A DNA stretch of 45,818 nt, from the NCBI GenBank assembly GCA_016938035.1, contig JAFGVK010000012.1:1-45818 (forward strand), read 5' to 3'. Of the stretch, positions 25,249 to 33,801 are shown piece after piece (positions within the stretch are counted from its first letter, which is position 1; the number at the start of each line of letters is the position of its first letter). Made by a program: the position numbers and the translations under genes. Below the pieces are notes generated by a model. It saw only the letters and a program-made list of their open reading frames with translations. It had not been told where the DNA came from and made no database searches. The stretch comes from Deltaproteobacteria bacterium. GTDB taxonomy: Bacteria; Myxococcota_A; UBA796; GCA-2862545.

Positions 25249-26067
25249 TCAGGGAGACGCGAGGAAGGCGATGAGGGCGGCGGTGACCGCGTCACAGAAC
25301 GCTGCCCTGGTCGCCGGTTCCTCCCATCGCGCCACCTCGTCGAGGTGCAGCGCGTTGTGGGTCTCCACGATCGCCGACGGCATCGAGGGGGCGCGGAGCA
25401 CGAAGATCCGGCTGCCGGGCTGGTGTCGGTCGACGAACACGCCGGGAGCCGTCTTGTCGTAGAGCCCCACGTAGTCCTCTCCGCTGTAGGGTGGCAGTCC
25501 GGTGGCGGTCATCGCCTCGGCGAGGCGCGTGGCGAGGCGTTCCCGCCGCGCGGGCGCCGCCCCCTCGTCCGACCACAGCACCGAGGGACCCACCGAGCCC
25601 AGCCCGCGCAGGCACCGCTGCCCGTCGGGGGCGATCCAGGGGGCCGCCGCTCCCCGCGCGTCGGTGTGGAGGGAGAGGTAGACCTCCGCCCCCCAGGCCT
25701 CCGCCTCCGCCACCCGCGCCCTGTAGCCGGGGTGGGCGTCGCCCGCTCTGGCGAGGCGCACCTCAAAGCGCCCGGTGTGGACGAGGTGATCGCGCAGCTC
25801 CAGGGACATGGCCAGGTTCTCCTCCTGCTCCACCTGGCACAGCACCCCCACGTTGCCCCTGTTCCCCGGCGCCCCGTGGCCTGGGTCCAGGTACACCCGG
25901 TGGACGTTGAAATTGCCGGGGAAGCGCTGGACCACCCTGGCGAGGGGCGCCCCCGCCTCCGGCCAGACAGGGGCCGCGGGCGGGGCCGCTGGCGCGGGTG
26001 GGGGAGGCGCGGGGTGGGACGCGGGCTCGGAGCAGGCGAGGGAGAGGAGCATCAGCAGCACGATCAC
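25249..26067 (-). CDS. N-acetylmuramoyl-L-alanine amidase lipoprotein (Amidase_3 type)
   Basis: A 272-residue protein starting at GTG 26067, which overlaps the stop of the upstream protease gene (ATGTGA). This start gives a neat lipoprotein signal, Leu-rich residues 2-11 and a lipobox SLAC with C12. A Pro/Ala linker follows, then an amidase domain: VYLDPGHGAPGNRGN with the first zinc His, a Glu in EEN, SLHTDA with the second His, and VETHN with the catalytic Glu near the end. It would cut the amide between muramic acid and the stem peptide from the inner face of the outer membrane or periplasm. A longer frame upstream is shadow sequence. Confidence 0.88.
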   Translation of the reverse strand: MIVLLMLLSLACSEPASHPAPPPPAPAAPPAAPVWPEAGAPLARVVQRFPGNFNVHRVYLDPGHGAPGNRGNVGVLCQVEQEENLAMSLELRDHLVHTGRFEVRLARAGDAHPGYRARVAEAEAWGAEVYLSLHTDARGAAAPWIAPDGQRCLRGLGSVGPSVLWSDEGAAPARRERLATRLAEAMTATGLPPYSGEDYVGLYDKTAPGVFVDRHQPGSRIFVLRAPSMPSAIVETHNALHLDEVARWEEPATRAAFCDAVTAALIAFLASP

Positions 26068-27257
26068 ATCCCGGTCAGCAGGCGGATCCATACCACCGCC
26101 AGCAGCGGGAGCCACGCCAAGTGGAGCAGGGCCTGGACCCTGGTGCTCCACCCCAGCAGCAGGGACTCGCTCTCCAGCCACGGGGTGGCCCCCACCGGCT
26201 CCACCACCTTGTGGGGGTGGAGGCCCAGGCCGCTGGAGAGCACCTGCACCCCTACGGCGACCGGCACCATCGCCACCGCCCGCGCGAGCTGTCCAAGCGG
26301 TCCCATCGCAGAGATCGCGGCCAGCACGGTCAGGCCTGCCAGCCCCGCGCCACCCTGCAGCGAGGGGAGCGCCAGTGCCCAGGCCCCCAGGATCAGCCCG
26401 GTCGCAGAGGCCCACGCCCCCTCCTCCTGGGCGATGGTCGCGAGGCGGAAGGAGGATCGGATCTCCACCGGCCTGCGCACCTGCTGGATCAGCGAGGCGC
26501 CGCGCAGGAGCAGGAGCGGGGTGCTCATCACCAGCAGCCACACCGCCAGCGCCGGGTCGATCGCGAGGTGCATCCCCTCCCGCAGCCCCGCGGTGAGCGG
26601 CGCCCACCCCCACAGCACCAGCAGGCGCCCCGCCAGCCCCGCGCCGTACGAGCTCAGGGCGGTGAGCATCGGGGGCAGGGTCTGGCGCCGGTAGCGGGCC
26701 GCGTCGCTCTCGCGGAGCAGGCGCCCGCCCATCACGCTCGCCCACCCCTCGTCCACCAGCACCGCGGCGTGGGAGATCGCGGCCAGGGCGGTCAGCCCCC
26801 AACCCAGCTCCAGCAGCCTCGGCTCCCCGAAGATCGCCGCCACCAGCAGGGCGGCGGGCGCCGCCTGGGTCAGCAGCTGGTGCACCAGCCGCACCGCCTC
26901 GGCCAGGGTCCCCAGCCAGGGGTGTCGCCACGCCAGCAGGGCGTGGCCCAGCTCGTGGGCCGCGATCGCCCGGGACTGAGGGTGGTGGTCATACCAGACC
27001 TGTCGCGAGAGCCCCACCGCGCGCAGGGCTGGCCACCACCCGTCCTGCCCCCCGAGGTGGTCGGGGGTGATCCCCGCGCGCAGCCCCGGGTGCCGCCCCA
27101 CGTGCTCCAGGACCCAGCTCCCCGCGCCCCGCGAGAGCCAGGCCGGCTCCTGCACCCGCAGCCAGCGCCCGGTCAGGGCGTGGAGCCCGCTCGCGACCGC
27201 GGTGAGGGCGAAGGGCAGGCTGAGGAGAACGAGGAGATCGAGGGATGGGGAAGACAC
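26064..27257 (-). CDS. Membrane zinc metallopeptidase (YugP-like)
   Basis: A 397-residue multi-pass membrane protein. The start is set at GTG 27257, six bases after a perfect GGAGG; an ATG at 27317 would add 20 residues of unlikely sequence and crowd the divergent gene. After one helix (about 7-25), a soluble part leads to DHHPQSRAIAAHELGHALLAW with zinc ligands H101 and H105 and catalytic E102, the arrangement of the YugP-like neutral zinc peptidases. Five or more further helices follow. It shares an overlapping operon with the amidase lipoprotein, so a role in envelope upkeep is plausible (inference). Confidence 0.8.
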   Translation of the reverse strand: MSSPSLDLLVLLSLPFALTAVASGLHALTGRWLRVQEPAWLSRGAGSWVLEHVGRHPGLRAGITPDHLGGQDGWWPALRAVGLSRQVWYDHHPQSRAIAAHELGHALLAWRHPWLGTLAEAVRLVHQLLTQAAPAALLVAAIFGEPRLLELGWGLTALAAISHAAVLVDEGWASVMGGRLLRESDAARYRRQTLPPMLTALSSYGAGLAGRLLVLWGWAPLTAGLREGMHLAIDPALAVWLLVMSTPLLLLRGASLIQQVRRPVEIRSSFRLATIAQEEGAWASATGLILGAWALALPSLQGGAGLAGLTVLAAISAMGPLGQLARAVAMVPVAVGVQVLSSGLGLHPHKVVEPVGATPWLESESLLLGWSTRVQALLHLAWLPLLAVVWIRLLTGM

Positions 27258-27351
27258 GGCGCACCTCCGCTCCCCTGTGGACCCCGGCGGGGTGCGCCGG
27301 TTCCCTCCCGACGGCATCCGTGCTATCCCTGAGCGCCAGGAGGTCGGCGCG

Positions 27352-27615
27352 ATGGGCTTCAGAGACGAGATGGCGGCGTTCTGCGGGCAGCTGGATCCGG
27401 TGGCTCACGCGGGTGAGATCGCGATCCTCAGGCGCTTCCGATCGAAGCGCGAGATCGACCAGCGGGTGCAGCGCGAGGGCGGGTGGCTCACCCCCGCGGG
27501 CCCTGGTCCTCGCCTGAAGCTGGTGGTGCACGGGAGCGGCGCGCTGATGGTGGTGAGCTACGACGACGGGTGGTCGAAGCGGCTCGCCCTGCAGATGTTC
27601 CTCAGCGGGCGCTAG
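27352..27615 (+). CDS. Small hypothetical protein (87 aa)
   Basis: An 87-residue protein with no family I recognise. The ATG at 27352 is eight bases after AGGAGG, which decides the start. It is soluble, with a basic middle (RRFRSKREIDQRV) and a beta-rich C-terminal half (LKLVVHGSGALMVVSYDDGW). It diverges from the zinc-protease gene over 94 bases and ends three bases before the convergent MopE-repeat gene ends, so the two 3' ends practically touch. Confidence 0.65.
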   Translation: MGFRDEMAAFCGQLDPVAHAGEIAILRRFRSKREIDQRVQREGGWLTPAGPGPRLKLVVHGSGALMVVSYDDGWSKRLALQMFLSGR

Positions 27616-27618
27616 CCC

Positions 27619-30600
27619 CTACCGCCCAAACACGTACCAGGGCCCGATCGACGGGTCGCCGGCCACGCTCGGCACCCCGCGGGTCTGCCCCGCCAGGTGT
27701 CCGGTGCCGCCGCGGGAGCAGCCGTTCGCGTCGACGCAGCTCTGGAGCCCCACCCCCAGCGCGCCGTCGTCGTGGTAGCGGTAGGTGCCGCTCAGGCTGG
27801 CGCAGCCGCCGTTCCCGTCGGAGAGCAGGCCGATGGAGGAGTAGGACTGCACGTCGTTGATCCCCAGCCACTGGCAGGAGTACGCGGTGAAGGAGAAGCC
27901 TCCCAGGGCGGCGAGGTAGTCGCTCATCGCGCTAGCGGTGCCCGCGTCGGACCAGCCGTAGGAGTCGTAGGAGTACTCCACCCACGAGATCCCGTCGGTG
28001 AAGAAGCGCTGGAGGGGGATGTCCTGCCCGTGGGAGAAGGTGTAGCAGTGGGCGTCGTCGCTGAAGCAGAGGCGGGTCTCGGCGTTGGGGAGCGCGCCGT
28101 AGGCGGGGCTGTGGTGGTCGAGCCCGTCGAGGAAGGCCGGGGAGGCGCCGTGCGCGTCCTCGGACCAGGTGGGGGCGGCGTTGCCCCAGTAGGTCGAGGA
28201 CTCGTCCGCGGCCAGCAGGAGGGTCCAGCCCTCGCCCGCGTCGGTGAAATCGCAGTAGGCGTTGAAGCCCACCCCGTCCCCGTCGGGGTCGATCGCGTAC
28301 ACCCCGTCGCCCAGGGCGAGGCCCCCGTCGAGGATGGCCTGGCAGCTCGCGCCCACCGGGGCCCAGGGGTAGGCGGGGTGGACCGCCGGGTCCCCGTCGT
28401 CCGGGTCCGAGCCGCCGCAGCTCGCCGCTGAGAAGCCGTCGCCGTCGGCGTCCGCGTCGATCAGCCCGTCGCAGTCCCGGTCGGTGTCGTCGCAGCCCGG
28501 GGTGGCGCCGGGGTACGCGCCCGCGTCCAGGTCGTCGCAGTCCTCGCCCCCGAGGAGCGCTGAGCTGTACCCGTCCTCGTCCGCGTCGATCAGGGCGTTG
28601 GTGGCGCACTGGTGGGGGTTGTCGAGCGACACCGACAGCCGCACCTCCAGCGCCCCCGGGAGCTGGTGCCGGACCAAGGAGTGGGTGCCCTCTTCGGGGA
28701 TGAACAGGTCGCCGGTGAGGGGATCGCCGCACAGGCCGTAGGGCCGGGAGAGGTCGGAGGGGGAGGCCACCGCCACCGCCCCGGTGGAGGGGGTGACCCT
28801 ATAGACCTCGCCGGTCGCGACGGACGAGACGTACAGGGTGTCGGGGCCCATCGGCGCGATGGAGGAGCTGGGGGCGGGGAGGACCAGCTGGGCGGTGGTG
28901 TCGCTGGAGGGGGTGTAGACCGCCAGCCCGAAGCTGCCGTCCCCATAGGTGCCGCGCTGGGTGGCGAAGACCCGCTCGTCGCCGGGCAGGCGCACCGCGT
29001 GGTAGGCGTCGAGCAGGCCGGCCACCACCTCGACGCTGAGGCCGGTGGAGGGGTCGTACGCGATCACCCGGGCGGCGCCGTGCTCGGTGACCAGGAGGGT
29101 CTGGGTGGCGCTGTCCCACCACAGGCCGTAGGGCTGGTTGAGGCCGGTGAGCACCGGGACCGCGGAGGCGTGGTCTGGGGCGAGGCGTGAGACGGTGCCC
29201 GCGGCGGGCTGCGAGACCCAGATCCGCCCGTCCTCCGCGGCGGTGACCCCGATCATGGCCCCCAGGCCCCCGAGGGTCCACGCCACCTCGCCTGTCTGGC
29301 CGTCCAGCGCGGTCAGCACCCCTGTGGAGCGGTCCACGACGTAGACCTCGGCGGCGGGATCGGCGCCGTCGCAGTCGTCGTCGAGGCCGTTGCCGGGGAT
29401 GTCCAGGCGGCCGGGGCGCACCGCGGCGCTGCGGTCGTCGCAGTCGCTGTCGTCGTCCACCACACCGGGGCGCAGGGCGCAGGTGTGGAGGGTGGCGTCT
29501 GGGTCGCCGAAGCCGTCGGCGTCCGCGTCCGCGTAGCGGAGGGTGGCGCCCACCGCGCCGTCTTCGTCGATCAGCCCGTCGCAGTCATCGTCATAGCCGT
29601 TGCAGCGCTCGGCGCCGGCGGGGCTCACCGCGCGGTCCACGTCGTCGCAGTCGGTGGGGCTGGGGTACCAGTCGCCGCCCGCGGGGAGGGCGCAGGCCTC
29701 CTGGGTGACCAGGGCGCCCGCGTACCCGTCGTGGTCGAGGTCGCGGTACCAGGTGGAGGCGTCTACCGGGTCCTCGTCGACGCGCCCGTTGCAGTCGTCG
29801 TCCACGCCGTTGCAGATCTCGTCGGCGAAGGGGTGGACGGCGGGGGCGGTGTCGTCGCAGTCGCCCACCTGGGCCGCGGTGAGGGCGGGCTGCGCGCAGG
29901 CCCGCGTGGCTGCGGTGAAGAGGCCGTAGCCGTCCTGGTCCGCGTCGGCGTACCAGGTCTGGGCGTCCACCGCGTTGAGGTCGGTGTCGCCGTCACAGTC
30001 GTTGTCCAGGCCGTCGCAGACCTCCTGGTGACCAGGGTGCGCCGCGGCTCGGGCGTCGTCGCAGTCGGTGCCGTCGAGCACCGCCCCCTCGGGCTGGGAG
30101 CAGGTGCGCTCGGCGGTGGCGGGGTCGCCGAAGCCGTCGCCGTCCGCGTCGGCGTGCCAGGTGAGGCGGTCTACCGCGTCTCCGTCCGTGTCGCCGTCGC
30201 AGTCGTTGTCCAGGCTGTCGCAGATCTCGGTGCCGCCGGGGTGGGCGGAGGCGTGGGCGTCGTCGCAGTCGCCCCCGTCCGCCACGTAGCCCTGAGGGGC
30301 CTCGCAGGCCTGGGTGGCGTTGGCGTCGTCGCCGTAGTGGTCGCGGTCCGCGTCGGCGTACCAGGTGGGGGCGTCGATGGCGTCCAGGTCGACGCGCCCG
30401 TCGCAGTCGTTGTCGACCCCGTCGCAGCGCTCGGCGTGGCCGGGGAAGGCGGCGGACTCCAGGTCGTCGCAGTCGTCCGCGGTGGTGAGCCAGCCCGCGG
30501 GGGCCTCGCAGCTGACCTGGGCGTTGTCGGGGTCGCCGTGGCCGTCGCCGTCCAGGTCGGCGTACCAGGTGGGGGCGTCGGTGGCCTCGTTGTCTACCAA

Positions 30601-31122
30601 GCTGTCGCAGTCGTTGTCGAGGTCGTCGCACACCTCGGGGTTGCCCGGGAAGCGCTCGGCGCGCGCGTCGTCGCACTCCTCACAGGCGGCGTAGCCGTCG
30701 CCGTCCGCGTCGGCGTAGCCCACGCTCCCGTCGCAGTTGTAGTCGGCGGGGTCGGCGCAGTCGGTCTCTGGCGCGCCGGGGTGGAAGGCGGCGGAGCGGT
30801 CGTCGCAGTCCGTGTCGCCGCTCACGTAGCCCTGCGGGGCCTCGCAGGCGGTGAGGGCGCTGGCCGCGTCCCCGTAGCCGTCGCCGTCCGCGTCGGCGTA
30901 GAAGGTGTCGGCGTCGGTGGGGTCCTCGTCGATCTCCGCGTCGCAGTCGTTGTCGAGGCCATCGCAGCGCTCTGGGGCGTCGGGGAAGACGGTGGCGTCG
31001 GTGTCGTCGCAGTCCACGTCCGACAGGTGTCCGTCCCCGTCCAGGTCCACGTAGACCTCCTGCTCCTTGCGGCAGGCGGTGAGGGCGAGGGCGAGGATCA
31101 GCGAGGTATGGAGGTGCTTCAT
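27619..31122 (-). CDS. Large lipoprotein: MopE-type metal-binding repeats, propeller-like region, fibrinogen-like C-terminus
   Basis: A 1167-residue surface protein. A signal peptide ends in the lipobox LTAC (C17). Residues about 24-560 hold about nine repeats of the MopE/putative metal-binding type, each with a DCDD core, a C-D-G-x-D-N-D-C-D core and a YADADGDGYGD loop. Residues about 575-820 look like a beta-propeller/NHL region (VYVVDRSTGVLTALDG, LNQPYGLWWD, SRPYGLCGDPLTGDLF). More Asp-rich repeats follow (about 825-905). The end (about 915-1167) resembles a fibrinogen-related domain, with AYCDFTDAGEGWTLLLAAD and a closing Cys-rich part. MopE repeats bind copper or calcium in studied proteins. 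It is probably exported to the cell surface for adhesion or metal capture (inference). Such proteins are common in Myxococcota. Confidence 0.88.
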   Translation of the reverse strand: MKHLHTSLILALALTACRKEQEVYVDLDGDGHLSDVDCDDTDATVFPDAPERCDGLDNDCDAEIDEDPTDADTFYADADGDGYGDAASALTACEAPQGYVSGDTDCDDRSAAFHPGAPETDCADPADYNCDGSVGYADADGDGYAACEECDDARAERFPGNPEVCDDLDNDCDSLVDNEATDAPTWYADLDGDGHGDPDNAQVSCEAPAGWLTTADDCDDLESAAFPGHAERCDGVDNDCDGRVDLDAIDAPTWYADADRDHYGDDANATQACEAPQGYVADGGDCDDAHASAHPGGTEICDSLDNDCDGDTDGDAVDRLTWHADADGDGFGDPATAERTCSQPEGAVLDGTDCDDARAAAHPGHQEVCDGLDNDCDGDTDLNAVDAQTWYADADQDGYGLFTAATRACAQPALTAAQVGDCDDTAPAVHPFADEICNGVDDDCNGRVDEDPVDASTWYRDLDHDGYAGALVTQEACALPAGGDWYPSPTDCDDVDRAVSPAGAERCNGYDDDCDGLIDEDGAVGATLRYADADADGFGDPDATLHTCALRPGVVDDDSDCDDRSAAVRPGRLDIPGNGLDDDCDGADPAAEVYVVDRSTGVLTALDGQTGEVAWTLGGLGAMIGVTAAEDGRIWVSQPAAGTVSRLAPDHASAVPVLTGLNQPYGLWWDSATQTLLVTEHGAARVIAYDPSTGLSVEVVAGLLDAYHAVRLPGDERVFATQRGTYGDGSFGLAVYTPSSDTTAQLVLPAPSSSIAPMGPDTLYVSSVATGEVYRVTPSTGAVAVASPSDLSRPYGLCGDPLTGDLFIPEEGTHSLVRHQLPGALEVRLSVSLDNPHQCATNALIDADEDGYSSALLGGEDCDDLDAGAYPGATPGCDDTDRDCDGLIDADADGDGFSAASCGGSDPDDGDPAVHPAYPWAPVGASCQAILDGGLALGDGVYAIDPDGDGVGFNAYCDFTDAGEGWTLLLAADESSTYWGNAAPTWSEDAHGASPAFLDGLDHHSPAYGALPNAETRLCFSDDAHCYTFSHGQDIPLQRFFTDGISWVEYSYDSYGWSDAGTASAMSDYLAALGGFSFTAYSCQWLGINDVQSYSSIGLLSDGNGGCASLSGTYRYHDDGALGVGLQSCVDANGCSRGGTGHLAGQTRGVPSVAGDPSIGPWYVFGR
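29370..31060 (-). repeat. Tandem MopE-type coding repeats
   Basis: Within the lipoprotein gene, units of roughly 170-190 bases recur about nine times. Each encodes DCDD, a short spacer with a Pro/Gly turn, the C-D-G-x-D-N-D-C-D core, a Trp/Phe-Tyr-Ala-Asp strand and an ADxDGDG loop. Similar cores occur twice more near 28440-28580. The unit is diverged at the DNA level, so this is old duplication, not recent slippage. Confidence 0.85.
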
Positions 31123-31156
31123 CGGGTCATCCAGGGGTCGTGGGGGGAGGTGGAGG

Positions 31157-31183
31157 CTTACAGTCCGGCTCGGGACGTGTCAA
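31157..31183 (-). promoter_or_regulatory. Possible promoter of the MopE-repeat lipoprotein
   Basis: A perfect TTGACA (31183-31178, minus strand) is followed 15 bases on by TGTAAG (31162-31157), about 35 bases before the lipoprotein ATG. The spacer is shorter than ideal, so confidence is low. Confidence 0.35.
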
Positions 31184-31282
31184 GGACCTGTCATGAGGGG
31201 AGGCGCCGCGGGCCCGTGTCGCCCCAGGCCGCAGGCCCCTGGGCCGCGCCTACCCGTCGGGGTGGGCTCAAGCATCACGCCT

Positions 31283-31298
31283 CTCCTGCCGACAGGAG
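31283..31298. promoter_or_regulatory. Small inverted repeat upstream of the ODP-like gene
   Basis: CTCCTG and CAGGAG form a perfect 6-bp inverted repeat with a four-base loop, ending 26 bases before the ATG of the di-iron beta-lactamase-fold gene. It could be an operator or a leader hairpin. Confidence 0.3.
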
Positions 31299-31324
31299 CT
31301 CGAACCCTGCTTGGAGGCGTCGGC

Positions 31325-32116
31325 ATGAACCCAGAGACCTATGACCACGAGCACGCGGTAGAGATCGCCCCAGGGATCTACCACCTCGGCGTGCAGGACG
31401 AAGAGAACGTGTGGGCGAACGTGCCCTACCTGATCGTGGACGGGGGCGAGGCGGTGGTGATCGACCCCGGCTCGGCCAAGCCCGAGTTCTTCGAGGTGGT
31501 GCTGAGGAAGATCCGCTCGGTCATCGACCCGAGGATCATCAAGCACGTCATCGTGCAACATCAGGACCCCGACCTCGCCGCGGCGGTGCCCCTGCTCGAG
31601 GCGTACATCGACCCTGACTACAAGCTCTACTGTCCGCTGGAGGCCCGCATCCTCATCCAGCACTACAGCGCGCGGCCCGCCCCTACCCCCCTCGACGACG
31701 GCGACACCCTGGTCTTTGGCGACGGGCGCACCTTCGTCTTCGCGATGACCCCCTACTGTCACTTCGTCGGCTCGATGGTCACCTACGACCTGCAGACCAA
31801 GACCGTGTTCTCGTCCGACGCCTTCGGCGGCTTCACCGACGACAACGGCCTGTGGGCTGGTGAGGACTACCCCATTCAGATGAGCGTGTTCCTCGGCGAG
31901 TACCTGGGCTCGAAGCGGGCCCTGGAGTACGCCCTCAAGCGGCTGGAGCTGCTCGACCAGACCCACGGCATCGATCGGATCTGCCCGCAGCACGGCAGGA
32001 TGATCCCCAAGGAGGCCATCCCCGCCTACCTGGCCGCGGGGCACGCCCTCGAGGTGGGGGGGCAGGTGGACACCCTGGCCAGAAAGTACGGGATCGTGTT
32101 GAAGGAGGTGGACTGA
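31325..32116 (+). CDS. ODP/FprA-like di-iron metallo-beta-lactamase-fold protein
   Basis: A 263-residue protein starting at ATG 31325, seven bases after GGAGG. It has the beta-lactamase fold of flavodiiron proteins but no flavodoxin domain: a strand YLIVDGGEAVVIDPGSA, the metal-site variant VQHQDPDLAA in place of HxExDH, then MTPYCHFVGSM, SSDAFGGF and a late CPQHGRMI with the last His. This HQDPD form is the mark of the stand-alone oxygen-binding di-iron (ODP) family, often a redox or oxygen sensor or reductase, as in some chemotaxis systems. Electron partner and role here are unknown. It forms an overlapping pair with the 79-residue gene downstream. Confidence 0.85.
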   Translation: MNPETYDHEHAVEIAPGIYHLGVQDEENVWANVPYLIVDGGEAVVIDPGSAKPEFFEVVLRKIRSVIDPRIIKHVIVQHQDPDLAAAVPLLEAYIDPDYKLYCPLEARILIQHYSARPAPTPLDDGDTLVFGDGRTFVFAMTPYCHFVGSMVTYDLQTKTVFSSDAFGGFTDDNGLWAGEDYPIQMSVFLGEYLGSKRALEYALKRLELLDQTHGIDRICPQHGRMIPKEAIPAYLAAGHALEVGGQVDTLARKYGIVLKEVD

Positions 32117-32355
32117 TGGCTGACGCGACCGCGGGATTTCGCGAGCTGATGGCGACCCTGGGGCCCCTCGCCAAGACGGGCGCCAGCAGGGAGCTCCTCG
32201 TCGAGATGGTCACCGCCAGCGGGGTGAGGGTCGACGCCGACCTCAACCCGGTGGGGAGGGTCACGTCGGAGCAGCTCCTCAAGGTGGTGGAGGGGGTGGA
32301 CGTGAAGGCGGTGTGGAAGCTCGCAGCCCGGCGCGTGATGCGCCAGTACGCGTAG
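32116..32355 (+). CDS. Small hypothetical protein partnered with the ODP-like protein
   Basis: A 79-residue soluble, mostly helical protein of no recognised family. Its ATG overlaps the stop of the ODP-like gene by one base (TGATG), so the two are translated together. The sequence is balanced in charge, with no Cys and no membrane segment. Translational coupling suggests a helper or partner of the di-iron protein, which is inference only. Confidence 0.65.
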   Translation: MADATAGFRELMATLGPLAKTGASRELLVEMVTASGVRVDADLNPVGRVTSEQLLKVVEGVDVKAVWKLAARRVMRQYA

Positions 32356-32398
32356 CGGGGCGGGCGCTGGTCCATCCGCCGGACCGTCCCACAGGAAG

Positions 32399-32434
32399 CG
32401 CTTCATCCCTCCAGAGGAACCCTCCGATGAAGCG
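32399..32434. terminator. Inverted repeat between convergent genes
   Basis: CGCTTCATC (32399-32407) and GATGAAGCG (32426-32434) form a perfect 9-bp stem with an 18-base loop in the gap 32356-32581, where the ODP-pair operon and the mscS-ykgJ operon converge. No U-tract follows on either strand. It may end transcription both ways. Confidence 0.4.
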
Positions 32435-32581
32435 GCGCGTCGAGTCCTCCAGACTGTGGACGGGCGCCGCGTCGCCAGGCATGTGGGGGCGTGAGCGCCG
32501 TTCCCTAGGGAGGAAGTGTGCTTTGTGCGCGACTAGCGCAGGAACCAGGACCCGCGTCGAGCGGATCGGTGCCGCGAGGCG

Positions 32582-33406
32582 CTACTCCCGCGCGAGGTGG
32601 ACCGTCTGCTGTGGGAAGGGGATGGTGAAGCCCGCCTCGGTGAGCGCCTCCTTCGCCGCCCGCTGGGTGGCCCAGCGCACCAGCCAGTAGTCCTCGGTGG
32701 GGACGAAGCCCCGAAACAGGAGGTCCACCGAGCTGGGGCCCAGGGCGTGGACCGCCACCACCCTGGGGGGATCGGTGGCGAAGCGCCCATCGGCCTCCAT
32801 CACCCGCTCCAGGACCTGGATGGCGCCGCCGATGTCGTCCCCGTAGGAGACGCTGAAGATGAGGTTGATCCGCCGCAGCGGCAGCCGGCTGTAGTTGACG
32901 ATCGGGGCGCCCCAGATGGAGGAATTGGGGAGGGAGACGAAGAGGTTGTCGGCGGTGGCCAGCTCGGTGGTGAAGAGGCCGATCTCCAGGACCGTCCCGT
33001 CCTTGCCGATCACCTCGATGTACTCGCCCACCTTGAAGGGGCGCAGCAGGAGCAGCATCACCCCCGCCGCCACGTTGGAGAGGGTGCCCTGGAGGGCGAG
33101 GCCGATGGCGAGGCCGGCGGCGCCCAGCACCGCGACCAGGCTGGTGGTCTGCACCCCGAAGCGCGCCAGCACCGCCATCAGGGTGGCGGCGAGCAGGCCA
33201 TAGTGGATCAGCGAGACCAGCAGCGGCCGCAGGGTGGGGTCCATGTGGCGCAGGTGGGCGGTGGCGCGCCCCGTGGCGCGGCCAGCCAAGCGCGAGAGGT
33301 ACCAACCCACCACGAGAATGGCCACCGCGCCCAGGAAGTTGACCGACCAGGCGAGGGCGGTCTCGGTGAAGAAGTGGCGCAGCTCTGCCCACTGGACAGG
33401 TGACAT
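32582..33406 (-). CDS. mscS: Small-conductance mechanosensitive channel MscS family
   Basis: A 274-residue protein, near the length of E. coli MscS (286). Three helices are visible (about 15-38, 63-82, 89-110); the third is the Gly/Ala pore helix (LVAVLGAAGLAIGLALQGTLSN). The beta domain follows (PFKVGEYIEV, LFTTELATADN, VSLPNSSIWGAPIVNYS) and a C-terminal alpha-beta domain. It opens under membrane tension to release solutes in hypo-osmotic shock. The ATG at 33406 follows GAGGAG by eight bases. It lies 23 bases after the ykgJ-type gene, probably in one transcript. Confidence 0.94.
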   Translation of the reverse strand: MSPVQWAELRHFFTETALAWSVNFLGAVAILVVGWYLSRLAGRATGRATAHLRHMDPTLRPLLVSLIHYGLLAATLMAVLARFGVQTTSLVAVLGAAGLAIGLALQGTLSNVAAGVMLLLLRPFKVGEYIEVIGKDGTVLEIGLFTTELATADNLFVSLPNSSIWGAPIVNYSRLPLRRINLIFSVSYGDDIGGAIQVLERVMEADGRFATDPPRVVAVHALGPSSVDLLFRGFVPTEDYWLVRWATQRAAKEALTEAGFTIPFPQQTVHLARE

Positions 33407-33429
33407 GGGAGGCTCCTCTGGCGCTGTAC

Positions 33430-33801
33430 CTATCCCGCCTTGCGGGTGGTGGGGGGCAGCTCCCAGTCCCGCGCGCTCAAGGGGGGCAGCCCGTGGCGCG
33501 CCCTGGCGTCGTCGCAGCGCGGGTTGGGGGTGCCGTCCTCCCAGGAGGCAGCAAATTCCCTGCACGGCGAGGGGCGCAGGTCGTAGTGGGCGCAGTGGAC
33601 CTCCTCCCCGATCCTGCCGAGGAGCTGCTCGCACCGGGGGGGAGGGGTCTCTGTGCCCCGCATCGCCACCAGGAAGGGCGAGACCGGCACCACAAAGGCC
33701 TCGGGGACCGCCCCTGGCCCGGGGATCGCCTCGCCGCGGTAGAAGCTGACCCTGAAGGTGGCGCAGCAGGCGCCGCAGAGCAGACAGGGATGAGCGGACA
33801 T
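33430..33801 (-). CDS. YkgJ-family Cys-cluster (zinc or iron) protein
   Basis: A 123-residue protein beginning at ATG 33801 after a GGAGAGG site; a longer frame to 33861 is unlikely. PCLLCGACC (C6, C9, C12, C13) is the CxxCxxCC signature of the family, with further Cys in RCEQLL, VHCAHYDLRPSPCREF. These eight cysteines are thought to bind metal. Functions are mostly unknown; one relative methylates flagellin lysines. It precedes mscS. Confidence 0.85.
   Translation of the reverse strand: MSAHPCLLCGACCATFRVSFYRGEAIPGPGAVPEAFVVPVSPFLVAMRGTETPPPRCEQLLGRIGEEVHCAHYDLRPSPCREFAASWEDGTPNPRCDDARARHGLPPLSARDWELPPTTRKAG

Noticed and set aside
29370-31060. Regular repeats that might be taken for a CRISPR array
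   Set aside because: They are coding MopE-type repeats in one continuous frame with conserved protein motifs; no uniform repeat-spacer pattern.
31305-31325. TTCGAG-type T-loop on the minus strand
   Set aside because: The rest of a tRNA would have to lie inside the ODP-like gene and does not fold.
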